Below, one piece after another: positions 1 to 8,269 of a DNA stretch of 64,000 nt (position 1 is the first letter of the stretch; every line of letters begins with the position of its first letter). The stretch is from Phytoactinopolyspora alkaliphila. GTDB lineage: Bacteria; Actinomycetota; Actinomycetes; Jiangellales; Jiangellaceae. A model generated the notes under the pieces. It had not been told where the DNA came from. It saw nothing but the letters and a program-made list of their open reading frames with translations, and ran no database searches. Position numbers and translations under genes: made by a program. The stretch spans positions 62,001 to 126,000 of the forward strand of contig NZ_JAAGOB010000004.1 in the NCBI RefSeq assembly GCF_010550695.1, written 5' to 3'.

Positions 1-778
1 TCTCGGTGGCTCGCGGAGCCGCTGGCGGCACTCCTGCCGACTGGACCTGAGGCTCCTCCTCACAGGCGCGCACGTGCAGTCCGGACGGCAGCGCGGCCCG
101 GAGGTAATCCCCGGTGCGGTGGCGATAGGTGGCAATGCGCCCCCTCTCGCCGCGCGGTCCGAGCACCCTCGGCACCGAGCCACGGAAAACCCGCTCGTGG
201 TGAACGTCGGAGATCACCAGGTGGCCGCCAGGGCGCAGAACGCGTGCGAACTCCGCCATCACCGGCTCCAGGTCACGCACGTGCACCAACGCTAGAGCAC
301 ACACGACCACGTCCACCTCATCGTCGGCCAAGGGCAGCCGCTGCAGATCGCCGAGCTTGAACTGAGCCTCTGGGACGCGCTCTCGTGCCCGTTCCAGCAT
401 GTCGGGCGAACTGTCCACACCGATCACCTGGTGACCCGTCGCCGTGAGGTACTCGGCGAATCTGCCAGTCCCGCACGCCGCGTCGAGAGCGACGCCGTCC
501 GGCAGTCGATCCAGGATCGGAAACACCAGGGGCTCATCGATGTCGAACAGGCCGTTGCGAGGCTCGTCGTAGGTCCGTGACCACACCTGATACCCGTCGA
601 CCGGGTGGACACGGTCCACCATGAGTCCGTCCCCGGCCAGCTTCTCGTCGTCGAGCAATTCCCGAACCTCGGCAATGCGTGCCTCGATGAAGTCGCGGTC
701 GAACTCTCCTAGGTGCGCGCGCAGCAACGCTATGCCTTCGAGTCCGAGCACATACGCCAACGGCCGCTCATAGATCAC
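1..778 (-). CDS. Class I SAM-dependent methyltransferase (3' end outside window)
   Basis: Small-molecule methyltransferase of the Rossmann class I type; the substrate cannot be told. Motif I, DAACGTGRF, is at about residues 99-107, followed by the acidic strand IGVDSSPDML and the later LVHVRDLEPVMAEFARVLRPGGHL block typical of UbiE/Methyltransf_11 domains. An N-terminal helical part (about residues 1-70) precedes the domain. I start at the GTG at 778 because the coding-like sequence IYERPLAYVLGLEG begins there and a TGA lies a few codons upstream; a GTG at 751 is an alternative. The C-terminus runs off the left edge. It diverges from the YjbR-like gene to its right. Confidence 0.8.
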   Translation of the reverse strand, partial: MIYERPLAYVLGLEGIALLRAHLGEFDRDFIEARIAEVRELLDDEKLAGDGLMVDRVHPVDGYQVWSRTYDEPRNGLFDIDEPLVFPILDRLPDGVALDAACGTGRFAEYLTATGHQVIGVDSSPDMLERARERVPEAQFKLGDLQRLPLADDEVDVVVCALALVHVRDLEPVMAEFARVLRPGGHLVISDVHHERVFRGSVPRVLGPRGERGRIATYRHRTGDYLRAALPSGLHVRACEEEPQVQSAGVPPAAPRATE

Positions 779-871
779 TATGCGACGGTAATCGGCCGTT
801 CAGCCGTCGAGCCAGTGAATTATCACCTCGGCAGCCCTGTGCCGCTCGCTGTCGGCGGCACCTGGTTCGAT

Positions 872-1228
872 ATGTCCATGTCCGTGCCGATCACCTCGTT
901 TCTCCAGATCATCGACCGCCTGCCCGAGGTGGCGGCGGTCCCCTCGGCGAACTACACCACCTTCAAGGTGCAGGGAAGGACGTTCGGCTACCTGTGGGAA
1001 GAGACCAGCACGGTCGGCTTGAAGCAGACACTGGCCGAACAGCGAGCGCTGGTGGCTGAGCGGCCCGAGGTGTTCGAGATCCAGTTCACAACGCCCCAGT
1101 ACGGCTGGGTGGTGGTGTACCTGGACGGCATCGAACTCGACGAGTTGGTGGAGCTGACATACGAGGCGTGGCGGCTGACGGCCAGCGACACCCTGGTCGA
1201 GGCCTATGGAGATCGGCTTCCGGGATAG
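872..1228 (+). CDS. MmcQ/YjbR family protein
   Basis: A protein of 118 residues in the MmcQ/YjbR family, a small alpha/beta fold often annotated as DNA-binding but with no firm biochemical role. The pattern FLQIIDRLPEV, then VQGRTFGYLW, then FTTPQYGWVVVYLDG and a closing LVELTYEAWRLTA helix is characteristic. The reading frame is open further upstream to 713, but the similarity begins at about MSMSVPITSF, so I use the ATG at 872; the second ATG at 878 is equally possible. The longer reading would overlap the divergent methyltransferase start. Confidence 0.75.
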   Translation: MSMSVPITSFLQIIDRLPEVAAVPSANYTTFKVQGRTFGYLWEETSTVGLKQTLAEQRALVAERPEVFEIQFTTPQYGWVVVYLDGIELDELVELTYEAWRLTASDTLVEAYGDRLPG

Positions 1229-1245
1229 CACCCGCCTTCGGTTGC

Positions 1246-1308
1246 GGATCAGATGGCCTAGCACAGCGGTATCCGCCGGTTCGGTCATCTGATCATGAAG
1301 TGTCCACA
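1246..1308. repeat. Intergenic repeat with CATCTGATC/GATCAGATG dyad (copy 1 of 3)
   Basis: GATCAGATG (1247-1255) and CATCTGATC (1285-1293) form a dyad. The right part, 1278-1308, matches 25 of 31 positions of 59298-59328, and with one gap matches 34737-34766. Shared core: GGTT-CGG-CAYCTGATC, 6-7 variable bases, TGTCCRCA. It lies between two convergent genes, so it may also act in termination. Confidence 0.65.
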
Positions 1309-1326
1309 AGCTGTGCCGATTCGCCG

Positions 1327-1725
1327 TCAGCCCTTGTCCGGGAACGAGTGGTGCTCGTGCACCACCACCCATCGATCGTCCTCCTTGCGCAGCCCGATGG
1401 TCAGGCGTAGCCGGTTGTCCGGATCACGCTGCAGTTCCTCTTCGGTGCCGCACCGCAGCAGGGCGTAGGCGAACGCGACGTCGTCCCCCGCGACCACGTC
1501 GAGCGAGACGATGTCGAACGTGGCTCCACTGCGTTGCCACGTGAAGAACGGTGGCCACGTCTGCTGATAGGCGCCGATACCGCGCACCCCGTCCTCCGGC
1601 GGGGGGACGTCAAACATCACGATGTCGTCCGAATGATCGGCCAGAACGACATCCATATCGCCGCCGTGCACCGCCGCGGCCCAGCGCTGGATCAGGTTAC
1701 GGATGCGTGCTTCGTCGTCGTGCAT
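1327..1725 (-). CDS. SnoaL/DUF4440-like (NTF2 fold) protein
   Basis: A protein of 132 residues with the NTF2-like cone fold. It begins with an EARIRNLIQRWAAAVHGGD helix, then DDIVMFDVPPP, a GIGAYQQTW helix and the strand set ending RWVVVHEHHSFP. Relatives act in polyketide cyclisation, as ketosteroid-isomerase-like enzymes or as stand-alone proteins of unknown role; no catalytic assignment is made here. The ATG at 1725 is chosen over 1731 because GAAGGG sits six bases before it. It is divergent from the MerR gene, which may regulate it, but that is only positional. Confidence 0.75.
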   Translation of the reverse strand: MHDDEARIRNLIQRWAAAVHGGDMDVVLADHSDDIVMFDVPPPEDGVRGIGAYQQTWPPFFTWQRSGATFDIVSLDVVAGDDVAFAYALLRCGTEEELQRDPDNRLRLTIGLRKEDDRWVVVHEHHSFPDKG

Positions 1726-1835
1726 GATCATCCCTTCAAAACGGTCGCAATCGCATGGTGAATCTCGTACCAAGACAGACCACTGGCGGGCGGAGAAATC
1801 ATCGCCGCGCCAGTGACACACCCTCGGCACGATGC

Positions 1836-1866
1836 TTGCCTTGACGTGAGCGGCAAGGTTTATCGT
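1836..1866 (+). promoter_or_regulatory. Putative MerR-type promoter/operator
   Basis: TTGCCT (1836-1841) and TATCGT (1861-1866) are separated by 19 bp, the long spacer typical of MerR-controlled promoters. A TTGCC/GGCAA dyad (1836-1840, 1852-1856) overlaps the spacer. The predicted start point falls at about the ATG at 1874, so the transcript may be leaderless. Confidence 0.4.
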
Positions 1867-1873
1867 CAATCCC

Positions 1874-2293
1874 ATGCGAATCGGTGACCTCGCCAAACGA
1901 GCCGGAACCACCACGCGGGCGCTGCGTTTCTACGAGTCCCGGGGGTTGATCACGGCGCATCGCTCGGCGAACGGCTACCGCGAATACAACGACGACGACT
2001 TCCGGCTCGTCAAGGAGATCCAGACACTGCAGGGCATCGGGTTCAGCCTGGACGACACCCGGCCGTTCGTCGACTGCCTGCGATCCGGTCACGAAACCGG
2101 CGACTCCTGCGCCGATTCGATCGAGACCTATCAGCGCAAGCTGGCGGAGGTGAACTCGTGCCTCGACCGGCTGACCTCAGTGCGAGACAGCCTGCTGGAG
2201 AAGCTGGCCGAGGCCCTGTCGCGGCATCCGAGTCCGTGCGAGATGACGCCGCGGGACAGCAGCGCATCCGAGACCGAGTACCAGGAGTTCTGA
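1874..2293 (+). CDS. MerR family transcriptional regulator
   Basis: A regulator of 139 residues. The N-terminal winged helix-turn-helix reads MRIGDLAKRAGTTTRALRF then YESRGLI and NGYREYNDDD, the MerR signature, followed by a long coiled-coil dimerisation helix (about residues 75-115). Three cysteines (DCLRSG, DSCADS, and PCEM near the C-terminus) could bind metal or sense redox, which would suit the thioredoxin gene it overlaps; this is inference. Its TGA overlaps the thioredoxin ATG, so the two are co-translated. No ribosome site precedes the ATG, consistent with a leaderless message. Confidence 0.85.
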   Translation: MRIGDLAKRAGTTTRALRFYESRGLITAHRSANGYREYNDDDFRLVKEIQTLQGIGFSLDDTRPFVDCLRSGHETGDSCADSIETYQRKLAEVNSCLDRLTSVRDSLLEKLAEALSRHPSPCEMTPRDSSASETEYQEF

Positions 2294-2640
2294 TGTCCCC
2301 CACAACGGCGCCCGGCGACGTGCTCGTCGTCACGGACGAGACCTTCGCCCCTGAGGTACTCGCACACGAGCTTCCAGTCCTCGTGGACTTCTGGGCCGAG
2401 TGGTGCCCGCCCTGCCATGCGATCGCTCCGATGCTCACCGAGATAGCCCGTGAACGCGCGGGTTCGCTGGCCATCCGCAAGCTCAACACCGACGAGAACC
2501 CCGTCGTCGCCTCGACATATCGCGTCATGTCGTTGCCGACGCTGATGCTCTTCCGCGACGGCGAGCCGGTCCAGGCGCTCGTCGGTGCACGACCGAAGGC
2601 ACGCTTGCTGGCAGAGCTGGACGCAGCGTTGCGCCAATAG
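2293..2640 (+). CDS. Thioredoxin
   Basis: A cytoplasmic thioredoxin of 115 residues. The active site WCPPC is at residues 37-41; the usual thioredoxin motif is WCGPC, so the Gly to Pro change may alter redox potential. The fold markers VLVDFWAEW, the KLNTDENP strand and the cis-proline loop MSLPTLMLF are all present, so this is a full-length single-domain protein. The start codon ATG overlaps the MerR stop by the TGATG arrangement, giving a two-gene operon in which a redox- or metal-responsive regulator could control a disulfide reductase. Confidence 0.88.
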   Translation: MSPTTAPGDVLVVTDETFAPEVLAHELPVLVDFWAEWCPPCHAIAPMLTEIARERAGSLAIRKLNTDENPVVASTYRVMSLPTLMLFRDGEPVQALVGARPKARLLAELDAALRQ

Positions 2641-2651
2641 CACCCTACCCA

Positions 2652-2701
2652 TGATCATTGGCGATCTTGTACATGATCAAGTAGGCGATCGCCGATGATC
2701 A
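2652..2701. terminator. Bidirectional hairpin between convergent genes
   Basis: The 15-base arm 2652-2666 pairs with 2687-2701 with a single G-T position; the loop contains another partial palindrome (CTTG...CAAG around TACATGAT). It sits between the thioredoxin stop and the convergent hydrolase stop. There is no T-run, so its terminator role is inferred from position. Confidence 0.55.
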
Positions 2702-2707
2702 CGGGGA

Positions 2708-3541
2708 TTAGCCTCCGGACAGGACGTCGCGCAGCCGGGTGACGAACCGGTCCGGGTCACCCGCGAAGCCGATGTGGTCGCCGGGGAACATGGTCGGTTC
2801 GATACCGAGTTCCGACGCAAGCGCCCGCGACGTACGGTCGCAGAGCTGGTCGGTCGATTCCTCGCCGATGCCGACGATGATCCGGGTCGACGCGGCTCGC
2901 AGCGCGGCGATCTCCGGTCGCCAAAGGGTCGTGGGCCGCAGCATGTGCGCGTTCTGGAAATTGGTGTCGGCGAGTGCCTGTGGGTCCGGCTCGCCGGCGA
3001 ACATCATCTCGAACACCTCCTCGGGCATGTGGATGTTCGCGTTGGCCATGAACTTCCGCCACGAGCCCACGTGGTCGCCGGCGAACCAGGCGGAGATGAT
3101 CTCCTCCGTTCCGGCGTGCCGTTCTTCGCGATCTTCGAGCAGTTCGATCAGCGGAGGCTCGTGGGCGACGACGGTGTGCGCAAGATCGGGCCGAGCTTGT
3201 ACCAGCGCCAGCGCGCTGACGGCACCTCCGCTGGATCCAAGAACCACGGCCGGCCCGAGATCGAGGTGCGAGATGAGCCGGGCGAGGTCATCGGCACGCA
3301 TTTCGGGAGTCGAGTCCTGGTCCGGATCGGCCACCGAGCTGCGGTTGATCCCCCGGGGGTCGGTGGTGAGAACCGTGTGGTCGGTGGCGAGCAGGTCCGC
3401 GAGCGGGGCGAAGGACGCGGCGTCCATCGGCGCGCCGACCAGTACCGCGAGGGGACCTTGACCACGTACCTCGTAATGCAGGCGCGCGCCAGGGACCTCG
3501 AGGGTCGCGGCCGAGACGGGGACGGTCGTCGTGTTATCCAT
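2708..3541 (-). CDS. Alpha/beta hydrolase
   Basis: A protein of 277 residues with the alpha/beta hydrolase fold. The oxyanion/strand region is VLVGAPMDAASFAPLADLL, DPRGINRS follows, the nucleophile elbow GSSGGA places Ser at 104, and PGDHIGF near the C-terminus supplies the catalytic His. The substrate is unknown; relatives include esterases and haloperoxidase-like enzymes. The ATG at 3541 is preceded by AGGAGG at a good distance, which decides the start against an upstream ATG at 3577. It is divergent from the sigma factor gene at 3614, a common pairing in which the sigma factor may control the hydrolase. Confidence 0.85.
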   Translation of the reverse strand: MDNTTTVPVSAATLEVPGARLHYEVRGQGPLAVLVGAPMDAASFAPLADLLATDHTVLTTDPRGINRSSVADPDQDSTPEMRADDLARLISHLDLGPAVVLGSSGGAVSALALVQARPDLAHTVVAHEPPLIELLEDREERHAGTEEIISAWFAGDHVGSWRKFMANANIHMPEEVFEMMFAGEPDPQALADTNFQNAHMLRPTTLWRPEIAALRAASTRIIVGIGEESTDQLCDRTSRALASELGIEPTMFPGDHIGFAGDPDRFVTRLRDVLSGG

Positions 3542-3613
3542 GGGAGCCTCCTGAAAGGGCTGGTATGAACTGGTCACAGCAGAGACTCCCGCCGTGGGGC
3601 AGAATCGTCGGTC

Positions 3614-4666
3614 GTGAGCGAAAGAAGTTCCGTGCCGTTGGTCGCCGAGCCGGGTGACGACGCCCGCGACGATCTGGACCGGGCGCGCAGCGGTGACGAC
3701 GACGCCTTCCGCCGTCTCGTGGAGCCGTTACGCGGACAGCTCCACGCGCATTGCTACCGGATGCTCGGCTCCACTCACGATGCCGACGACGCACTACAGG
3801 ATGCCCTGGTGAGAGCATGGCGGGGGCTAGCCCGCTTCGAAGGCCGGAGTTCGTTCCGGTCGTGGCTGTACACCGTGGCCACCCGGACATGCTTGGACAG
3901 CGTCGAACGCCGTGGAAAACGAGCGTTGCCAGTGGACCTGGGCCCGTCCACGGACCACGCCGTGGTCGGAGACGCCCCGCTCAGCGAGGTCGCCTGGCTT
4001 GGCCCTTACCGCGATTCCGGTCTCAGCGACGGGCTGCTCGGTCCCGGAGCGCGCTACGAACAGCGCGAAGCCGTCGAGCTGGCGTTCGTCGCTGCCCTGC
4101 AGCACCTCCCCGGCAACCAACGCGCAGCACTCCTCCTCTTCGACGTCCTCGGGTTCTCCGCCGCGGAGATCGCGGCGATCATGGACACCACGACGACGTC
4201 GGTGAACTCCGCGCTCGCCCGCGCCCGCAAGGTCGTCGCCGCGAAGGCACCGTCGGTCACGCAGCAGCAGACGCTCAGGAAGATCGACGACGCTCGCATC
4301 CGCGAGGTGGTCCACGGGTTCTGCACCGCGCTGGAACGTGGCGACACCGACGCCCTCGTCGCCTTGCTCACCCAGGACGTGACCTGGTCGATGCCGCCGA
4401 TGCCGCACTGGTACCGCGGCTTGCCGGCCGTCACCGATTTCGCCGTGCGCGTACCGCTGACGGGGTGCGGGTCCTGGCGGCATCTCGTCACCAGCGCCAA
4501 CGCCCAGCCCGCGGTGGGCTGTTACCTGTGGAACGACGACGCAGGGGCACATCAGGCGTGGTCGATCAACGTGCTGGCGCTACGCGGCGACCGGATCGCC
4601 GAGATCACCTCGTTCGTCGGCGCTGAGCATTTCCGAGTCTTCGAGCTCCCGGACTCATTGCCTTGA
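3614..4666 (+). CDS. RNA polymerase ECF sigma factor with C-terminal SnoaL domain (SigG/SigX5-like)
   Basis: An extracytoplasmic-function sigma factor of 350 residues. Region 2 spans about residues 25-95 (YRMLGSTHDADDALQDALVRAWRGL, FRSWLYTVATRTCLD) and region 4 about 155-215 (LPGNQRAALLLFDVLGFSAAEIA). A C-terminal NTF2/SnoaL domain follows from about residue 225 (VVHGFCTALERGDTDALVALL, MPPMPHWYRG). This architecture matches the TIGR02960-type sigma-70 family, in which the C-terminal domain is thought to replace an anti-sigma factor. The start is the GTG at 3614. The divergent hydrolase is a candidate target. Confidence 0.88.
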   Translation: MSERSSVPLVAEPGDDARDDLDRARSGDDDAFRRLVEPLRGQLHAHCYRMLGSTHDADDALQDALVRAWRGLARFEGRSSFRSWLYTVATRTCLDSVERRGKRALPVDLGPSTDHAVVGDAPLSEVAWLGPYRDSGLSDGLLGPGARYEQREAVELAFVAALQHLPGNQRAALLLFDVLGFSAAEIAAIMDTTTTSVNSALARARKVVAAKAPSVTQQQTLRKIDDARIREVVHGFCTALERGDTDALVALLTQDVTWSMPPMPHWYRGLPAVTDFAVRVPLTGCGSWRHLVTSANAQPAVGCYLWNDDAGAHQAWSINVLALRGDRIAEITSFVGAEHFRVFELPDSLP

Positions 4667-4705
4667 CTTCAAGGGTGATCCCCGGCCGTCCGGCGTGCCC
4701 AAAGG

Positions 4706-5227
4706 CTAATGCCGCCCGAACCGCCACCGGGTCTGGCTGTAAGGCGCCTTACCGAAGCCGAAGGCTGTGGATGGCGTCACCGCGAAGACCCACGCCTCAC
4801 CATGGCCGGAGGCATGGCGGAACGCACCATCGCTGACGTCGAAGCGCCACTCCTCGCCGTACTTGTCCACCCAGGCCTCGGCCAGACGATGCAGGTTCGA
4901 GGTGTCGGTGACTCGCCGGGCCTTGCCCTCCACCACCAGATCGAGGCCTTCACGTCGCGTGTTGGTGCCTGTGGTCAGCACGACATTCGGATTGTCCATC
5001 AGGTTCTTGCACTTGCGTTCCTCAGGACCCGTGCAGAAGTGCAGTGCCGCATCGACCCATACGGTCATCAGGGGCGTCACGTGGGGCCGGCCGTCCGGGC
5101 GAACCGTCGTGATCCAGGAGAGCTCGGCGTCCGAGAGCGCTTTGCTTGCCTGCGCCCACTGCGTGGGCTCTGCGTTGTCGTCGCTGTAGCTGGGATGAAG
5201 GTCGGTCAGGGGTTGGGGCGTGCTCAT
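4706..5227 (-). CDS. Pyridoxamine 5'-phosphate oxidase-like flavin/F420-binding protein
   Basis: A protein of 173 residues with the split-barrel FMN/F420-binding fold: LSWITTVRPDGRPHVTPLM is the classic first half, then LHFCTGPEERKCKNLMDNP and VVEGKARRVTD. Such proteins bind FMN, F420 or heme and reduce diverse substrates; the specific reaction is not deducible. The ATG at 5227 has AAAGGAC about nine bases upstream. The C-terminal part (WVFAVTPSTAFGFGKAPYSQTRWRF) is typical of actinobacterial members, where F420 use is common. It is likely monocistronic. Confidence 0.85.
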   Translation of the reverse strand: MSTPQPLTDLHPSYSDDNAEPTQWAQASKALSDAELSWITTVRPDGRPHVTPLMTVWVDAALHFCTGPEERKCKNLMDNPNVVLTTGTNTRREGLDLVVEGKARRVTDTSNLHRLAEAWVDKYGEEWRFDVSDGAFRHASGHGEAWVFAVTPSTAFGFGKAPYSQTRWRFGRH

Positions 5228-5341
5228 GTCGGTGGTGTCCTTTCTATATGCATTCTCCCCTGTACGGACCAGGGCGCTCACCGGAATTCATCGGAGCATC
5301 GCGGGTTTCACCGCCGGACTTGTGGTGCCGCTCGAACGCGA

Positions 5342-5989
5342 TCATTCGGTCCGGGAGAAGACCGCGAGGTGATCGATCCTGGTGTGTTCTATGTGGATGC
5401 GACGCAGTCCGGCGTGCTCGATAGCTGCCAAGATCGCGGCTTCCGAGTGGATGTAGAACCGCCAGTCACTGCGGCGCAATCGTGGATAGATGTTCTGGAT
5501 CGGCGCCCACGCCCGCAGCCACCAGGTTTCTCGCGGGTAGCTCAGGACCAGGTGCTTGCGTGCCCGGTCGGCAGCCGCGGAGAGCAGGCGTCCGGCATCT
5601 GCGTAACAGCACACGACCGAGTGCAGCACCACGACGTCGGCGGGCTGTGCCAGCTCGGGTCGCTGGGCGAAGTCGCCTGTCAGGCGGACGCTGCGGCCTG
5701 CGAGACCGGCCTGGCGCAACAATCTGCCGGCCGCCGCCTCATAGGAGACTGACAGCTCCACGCTCATGGCTCTGGCCATTCCGGCACGCAGCAGTTCGAC
5801 CTGAAGGTCCCCGATGCCGCCGCCGATCTCCAGGACGGACTCGCCGCCGAACGTCCCGTCGTTGAACAGCTCGACCGTGCGCCGCGGCGCCCACGTCAGG
5901 CCGGACTTCCGGTAGCGAGCGGCATCCCGCTCGGCCTGACCGGAGGAGAAGATCAGGTCGTAGCCCTGAGGCTCACAGCACCCGGCCAC
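5342..5989 (-). CDS. Class I SAM methyltransferase (BchM-like)
   Basis: A methyltransferase of 215 residues. The start AGCCEPQGYDLIFSSGQAE, then ARYRKSGL and motif I VLEIGGGIGDLQVELL, resembles actinobacterial proteins annotated as magnesium-protoporphyrin O-methyltransferase-like. The organism shows no chlorophyll pathway here, so the real substrate is unknown. HSVVCCYADAGRLLSAA is the post-III helix region and LVLSYPRETWW a substrate-side motif. The start is GTG at 5989 with a weak ribosome site. It is divergent from the second methionyl-tRNA synthetase gene, and together they may be an acquired block. Confidence 0.78.
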   Translation of the reverse strand: MAGCCEPQGYDLIFSSGQAERDAARYRKSGLTWAPRRTVELFNDGTFGGESVLEIGGGIGDLQVELLRAGMARAMSVELSVSYEAAAGRLLRQAGLAGRSVRLTGDFAQRPELAQPADVVVLHSVVCCYADAGRLLSAAADRARKHLVLSYPRETWWLRAWAPIQNIYPRLRRSDWRFYIHSEAAILAAIEHAGLRRIHIEHTRIDHLAVFSRTE

Positions 5990-6065
5990 CGAGACATCAT
6001 GACACGGCGACGGACATCCCAGCGTGCGATGATACGTACATGAACCGGCGCCACGGCCGAATGAT

Positions 6066-6084
6066 GAGCCCTCATGAGGGGCTC
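6066..6084. other. Small hairpin in metG upstream region
   Basis: GAGCCC and GGGCTC form a six-base-pair stem around a seven-base loop, about 95 bp before the synthetase ATG. It could be part of a leader or attenuator, but no T-box or other known RNA element was recognised. Confidence 0.3.
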
Positions 6085-6178
6085 TTCGGCGTGCGCTGAT
6101 CCGTCACGACAAGTCCCTGCGCTGCGGGGACCTGACGTTGATCTGCCTCCGCTGGCACAGGGCGGAAGGCAGTACAGC

Positions 6179-7708
6179 ATGGCGACCAATCAGAACGTCT
6201 ACATCACCACATCCATCCCCTACGTCAACGCCGAGCCTCACCTCGGCCACGCGCTGGAGTTCGTGCAGGCCGATGTGCTCGCCCGGCATCAGCGATCACG
6301 AGGACTACTGGTGCGGTTCCTCACCGGCACCGACGACAACGCGCTGAAGAACGTCACCGCCGCCCGTTCGGCCGGGGTCGACGTACGGGAGTTCGTGGAC
6401 GCGAACGCCCGACGGTTTCTCGGCCTGCAAGAACCGCTGTCGCTCTCGTTCGACGACGTCATCCGGACCAGCGCCGATCTGCGGCATCGGATCGGTGTGG
6501 AGCGCCTGTGGGAGCAGTGCGCACGCCAAGGGGACTTCTACCGCCGGCACTACGAGGGGTTGTACTGCGGCGGATGCGAGCAGTTCTACCGGCAGGAGGA
6601 TCTGCCAGAAGGCCTGTGCCCAGAGCATCGCGTCACCCCGGAACCGGTGGTGGAGGAGAACTGGTTCTTCCGCCTCTCTCGGTATGCCGAACCACTCCTG
6701 GAGACAGTGACCTCGGGTCAGGTCCGGATCGAGCCGGCGACTCGGCGCAATGAGGTGCTCGCGTTCATCCGCGCTGGATTAGAGGACTTCAGTGTGTCGC
6801 GACCGGCGGCACGCGCGAACGGGTGGGGGATTCCCGTGCCCGGCGATCCGGGCCACATCATCTATGTGTGGTGGGACGCCCTCGCCAACTACATCACCGC
6901 ACTCGGCTACGGCGGCCCCGATCAGCGCGCGTACCAGGACTGGTGGGTGGACTCCGCCGCCCGCATCCACGTCATCGGCAAGGGGATCACGCGCTTCCAC
7001 GCCGTGTACTGGCTCGCACTCCTTCTCAGTGCGGGACAACCGCTACCCACCACGATTCACGTCCACGAGTACCTCACCGTCGACGGCGCCAAACTCTCCA
7101 AAAGCACGGGCAATGCGATCTCGCCCGAGGACCTGGTGCGACGCTTCGGCACGGATGCGGTGCGCTGGTGGCTGCTCCGGGAGGTTGCCCGTCTCGGTGA
7201 CACCGACTTCACCGTCGAGCGTCTCGTCGCATGTGCCAATCGCAATCTGGCGAACGGCATCGGAAACCTGCAGAACCGAACACTTGCCCTGGTCCACAAG
7301 TTCCGCGCCGGCCGGATCATCAACCCCAGCCGGGTGAACTCCCTCGGATCGGACCTGGTCACGGCATACCAAACCCTTCCGCACGTCATCGACGACGCTC
7401 TGACACGCTTCGACTTCCGCGCCGCGACCGAGGGCATCTCGTCCGTCGTCGACACCGGCAATCGGCTCGTCGAAGCCGCCCGTCCCTGGGAGTTGGCGCG
7501 CCGGGAGAAGGCCGGGGACCTCGGTGCTTCCCGTGATCTTGATGACGTGCTGGGCGTTCTCGTGGACGCGTGCCGAGTCGTGGCCCACGAATCACGGCCG
7601 TTCATCCCGAACGGCGCAGCGGCTCTCCTCGAGCAGCTATCTTCGGGGGACGGCCAGGTCTCGCCGCCCACGCCGGTCTTCCCCCGATGGCACGGGACCA
7701 CACACTGA
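6179..7708 (+). CDS. metG: Methionyl-tRNA synthetase (probable accessory copy)
   Basis: A class I aminoacyl-tRNA synthetase of 509 residues that charges tRNA-Met. The HIGH-type motif is HLGH at residues 21-24 and the KMSKS-type loop is KLSKS at 305-309. A zinc knuckle C130-x2-C133 ... C147-x2-H150 follows (YCGGCEQFY, LCPEH), then the EENWFFRLSRY block and the C-terminal anticodon-binding helices (WWLLREVARLGDTDF, NRNLANGIGNLQNR). No C-terminal tRNA-binding domain is present. The ATG at 6179 is preceded by GGCGGAAGG. Its neighbourhood of accessory genes and the truncated gene it abuts suggest a second, horizontally acquired copy; the housekeeping copy is not in this window. Confidence 0.88.
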   Translation: MATNQNVYITTSIPYVNAEPHLGHALEFVQADVLARHQRSRGLLVRFLTGTDDNALKNVTAARSAGVDVREFVDANARRFLGLQEPLSLSFDDVIRTSADLRHRIGVERLWEQCARQGDFYRRHYEGLYCGGCEQFYRQEDLPEGLCPEHRVTPEPVVEENWFFRLSRYAEPLLETVTSGQVRIEPATRRNEVLAFIRAGLEDFSVSRPAARANGWGIPVPGDPGHIIYVWWDALANYITALGYGGPDQRAYQDWWVDSAARIHVIGKGITRFHAVYWLALLLSAGQPLPTTIHVHEYLTVDGAKLSKSTGNAISPEDLVRRFGTDAVRWWLLREVARLGDTDFTVERLVACANRNLANGIGNLQNRTLALVHKFRAGRIINPSRVNSLGSDLVTAYQTLPHVIDDALTRFDFRAATEGISSVVDTGNRLVEAARPWELARREKAGDLGASRDLDDVLGVLVDACRVVAHESRPFIPNGAAALLEQLSSGDGQVSPPTPVFPRWHGTTH

Positions 7709-8042
7709 TGCCTGTGCCATGCTGCTGCGGTGGATGCTCGTGCCGAGGCGGCGGCCCCGCCCACGGCAAATTCTCGGCCCGAGGCGTAGCGCGGAGATCA
7801 AGCTCGTCCACCGCGCCGAGTGGCCAGCGACTGGCGAGTGCGGTACCTACCCCGTCACGGGACCTGACACTGTGCCACGCCACCGCATACGCAGGCGGTA
7901 GGAACTCCGTCGATGCCACCTCCTGCAGAGCAAGCATGTCCGGAGCAAGCCGCTCGAACTCGGACGCCAGCACGTCTCGGCGCCGCTCCCAATCGGCGTG
8001 GGCTGGGGACAACACATTGGCGGTCATCACACGCATGCCCAT
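7602..8042 (-). pseudogene. Truncated endonuclease/exonuclease/phosphatase (EEP) family protein
   Basis: The N-terminal about 95 residues are a clear EEP fold start: VMTANVLSPAHADWERRR, LAPDMLALQEVA with the catalytic Glu, then SRDGVGTALASRWPL. After about residue 95 (around position 7755) the similarity stops; the open frame continues as low-complexity residues into the 3' end of the synthetase gene on the other strand. Complete family members have about 250-300 residues and need C-terminal His and Asp motifs that are missing here. I read it as a remnant whose 3' part was lost when the synthetase block arrived or by deletion. Confidence 0.7.
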
Positions 8043-8269
8043 ACCCGCAGTTTTCCCTTCCGCGGCCGTACATCACGGCGTGATCATCCGGTCGATTCCG
8101 AGGCGGCATTCCCGGCTCGCTGGTCCCGCAGCGGACACCCGATGAGGTGATTCTCAATCATGCCGGGGCCATGACGAGATTTGCCGGGACGGATACCGAT
8201 GAGTCTGCGGGTCGCCGCTTGTCAGTACGGGCAGGAGGCGAGGAATGCCTCGCACAGAGAGGGGACACC

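Noticed and set aside
713-871. Upstream extension of the YjbR-like gene
   Set aside because: The frame is open from 713, but the translated sequence shows no family similarity and overlaps the divergent methyltransferase start.
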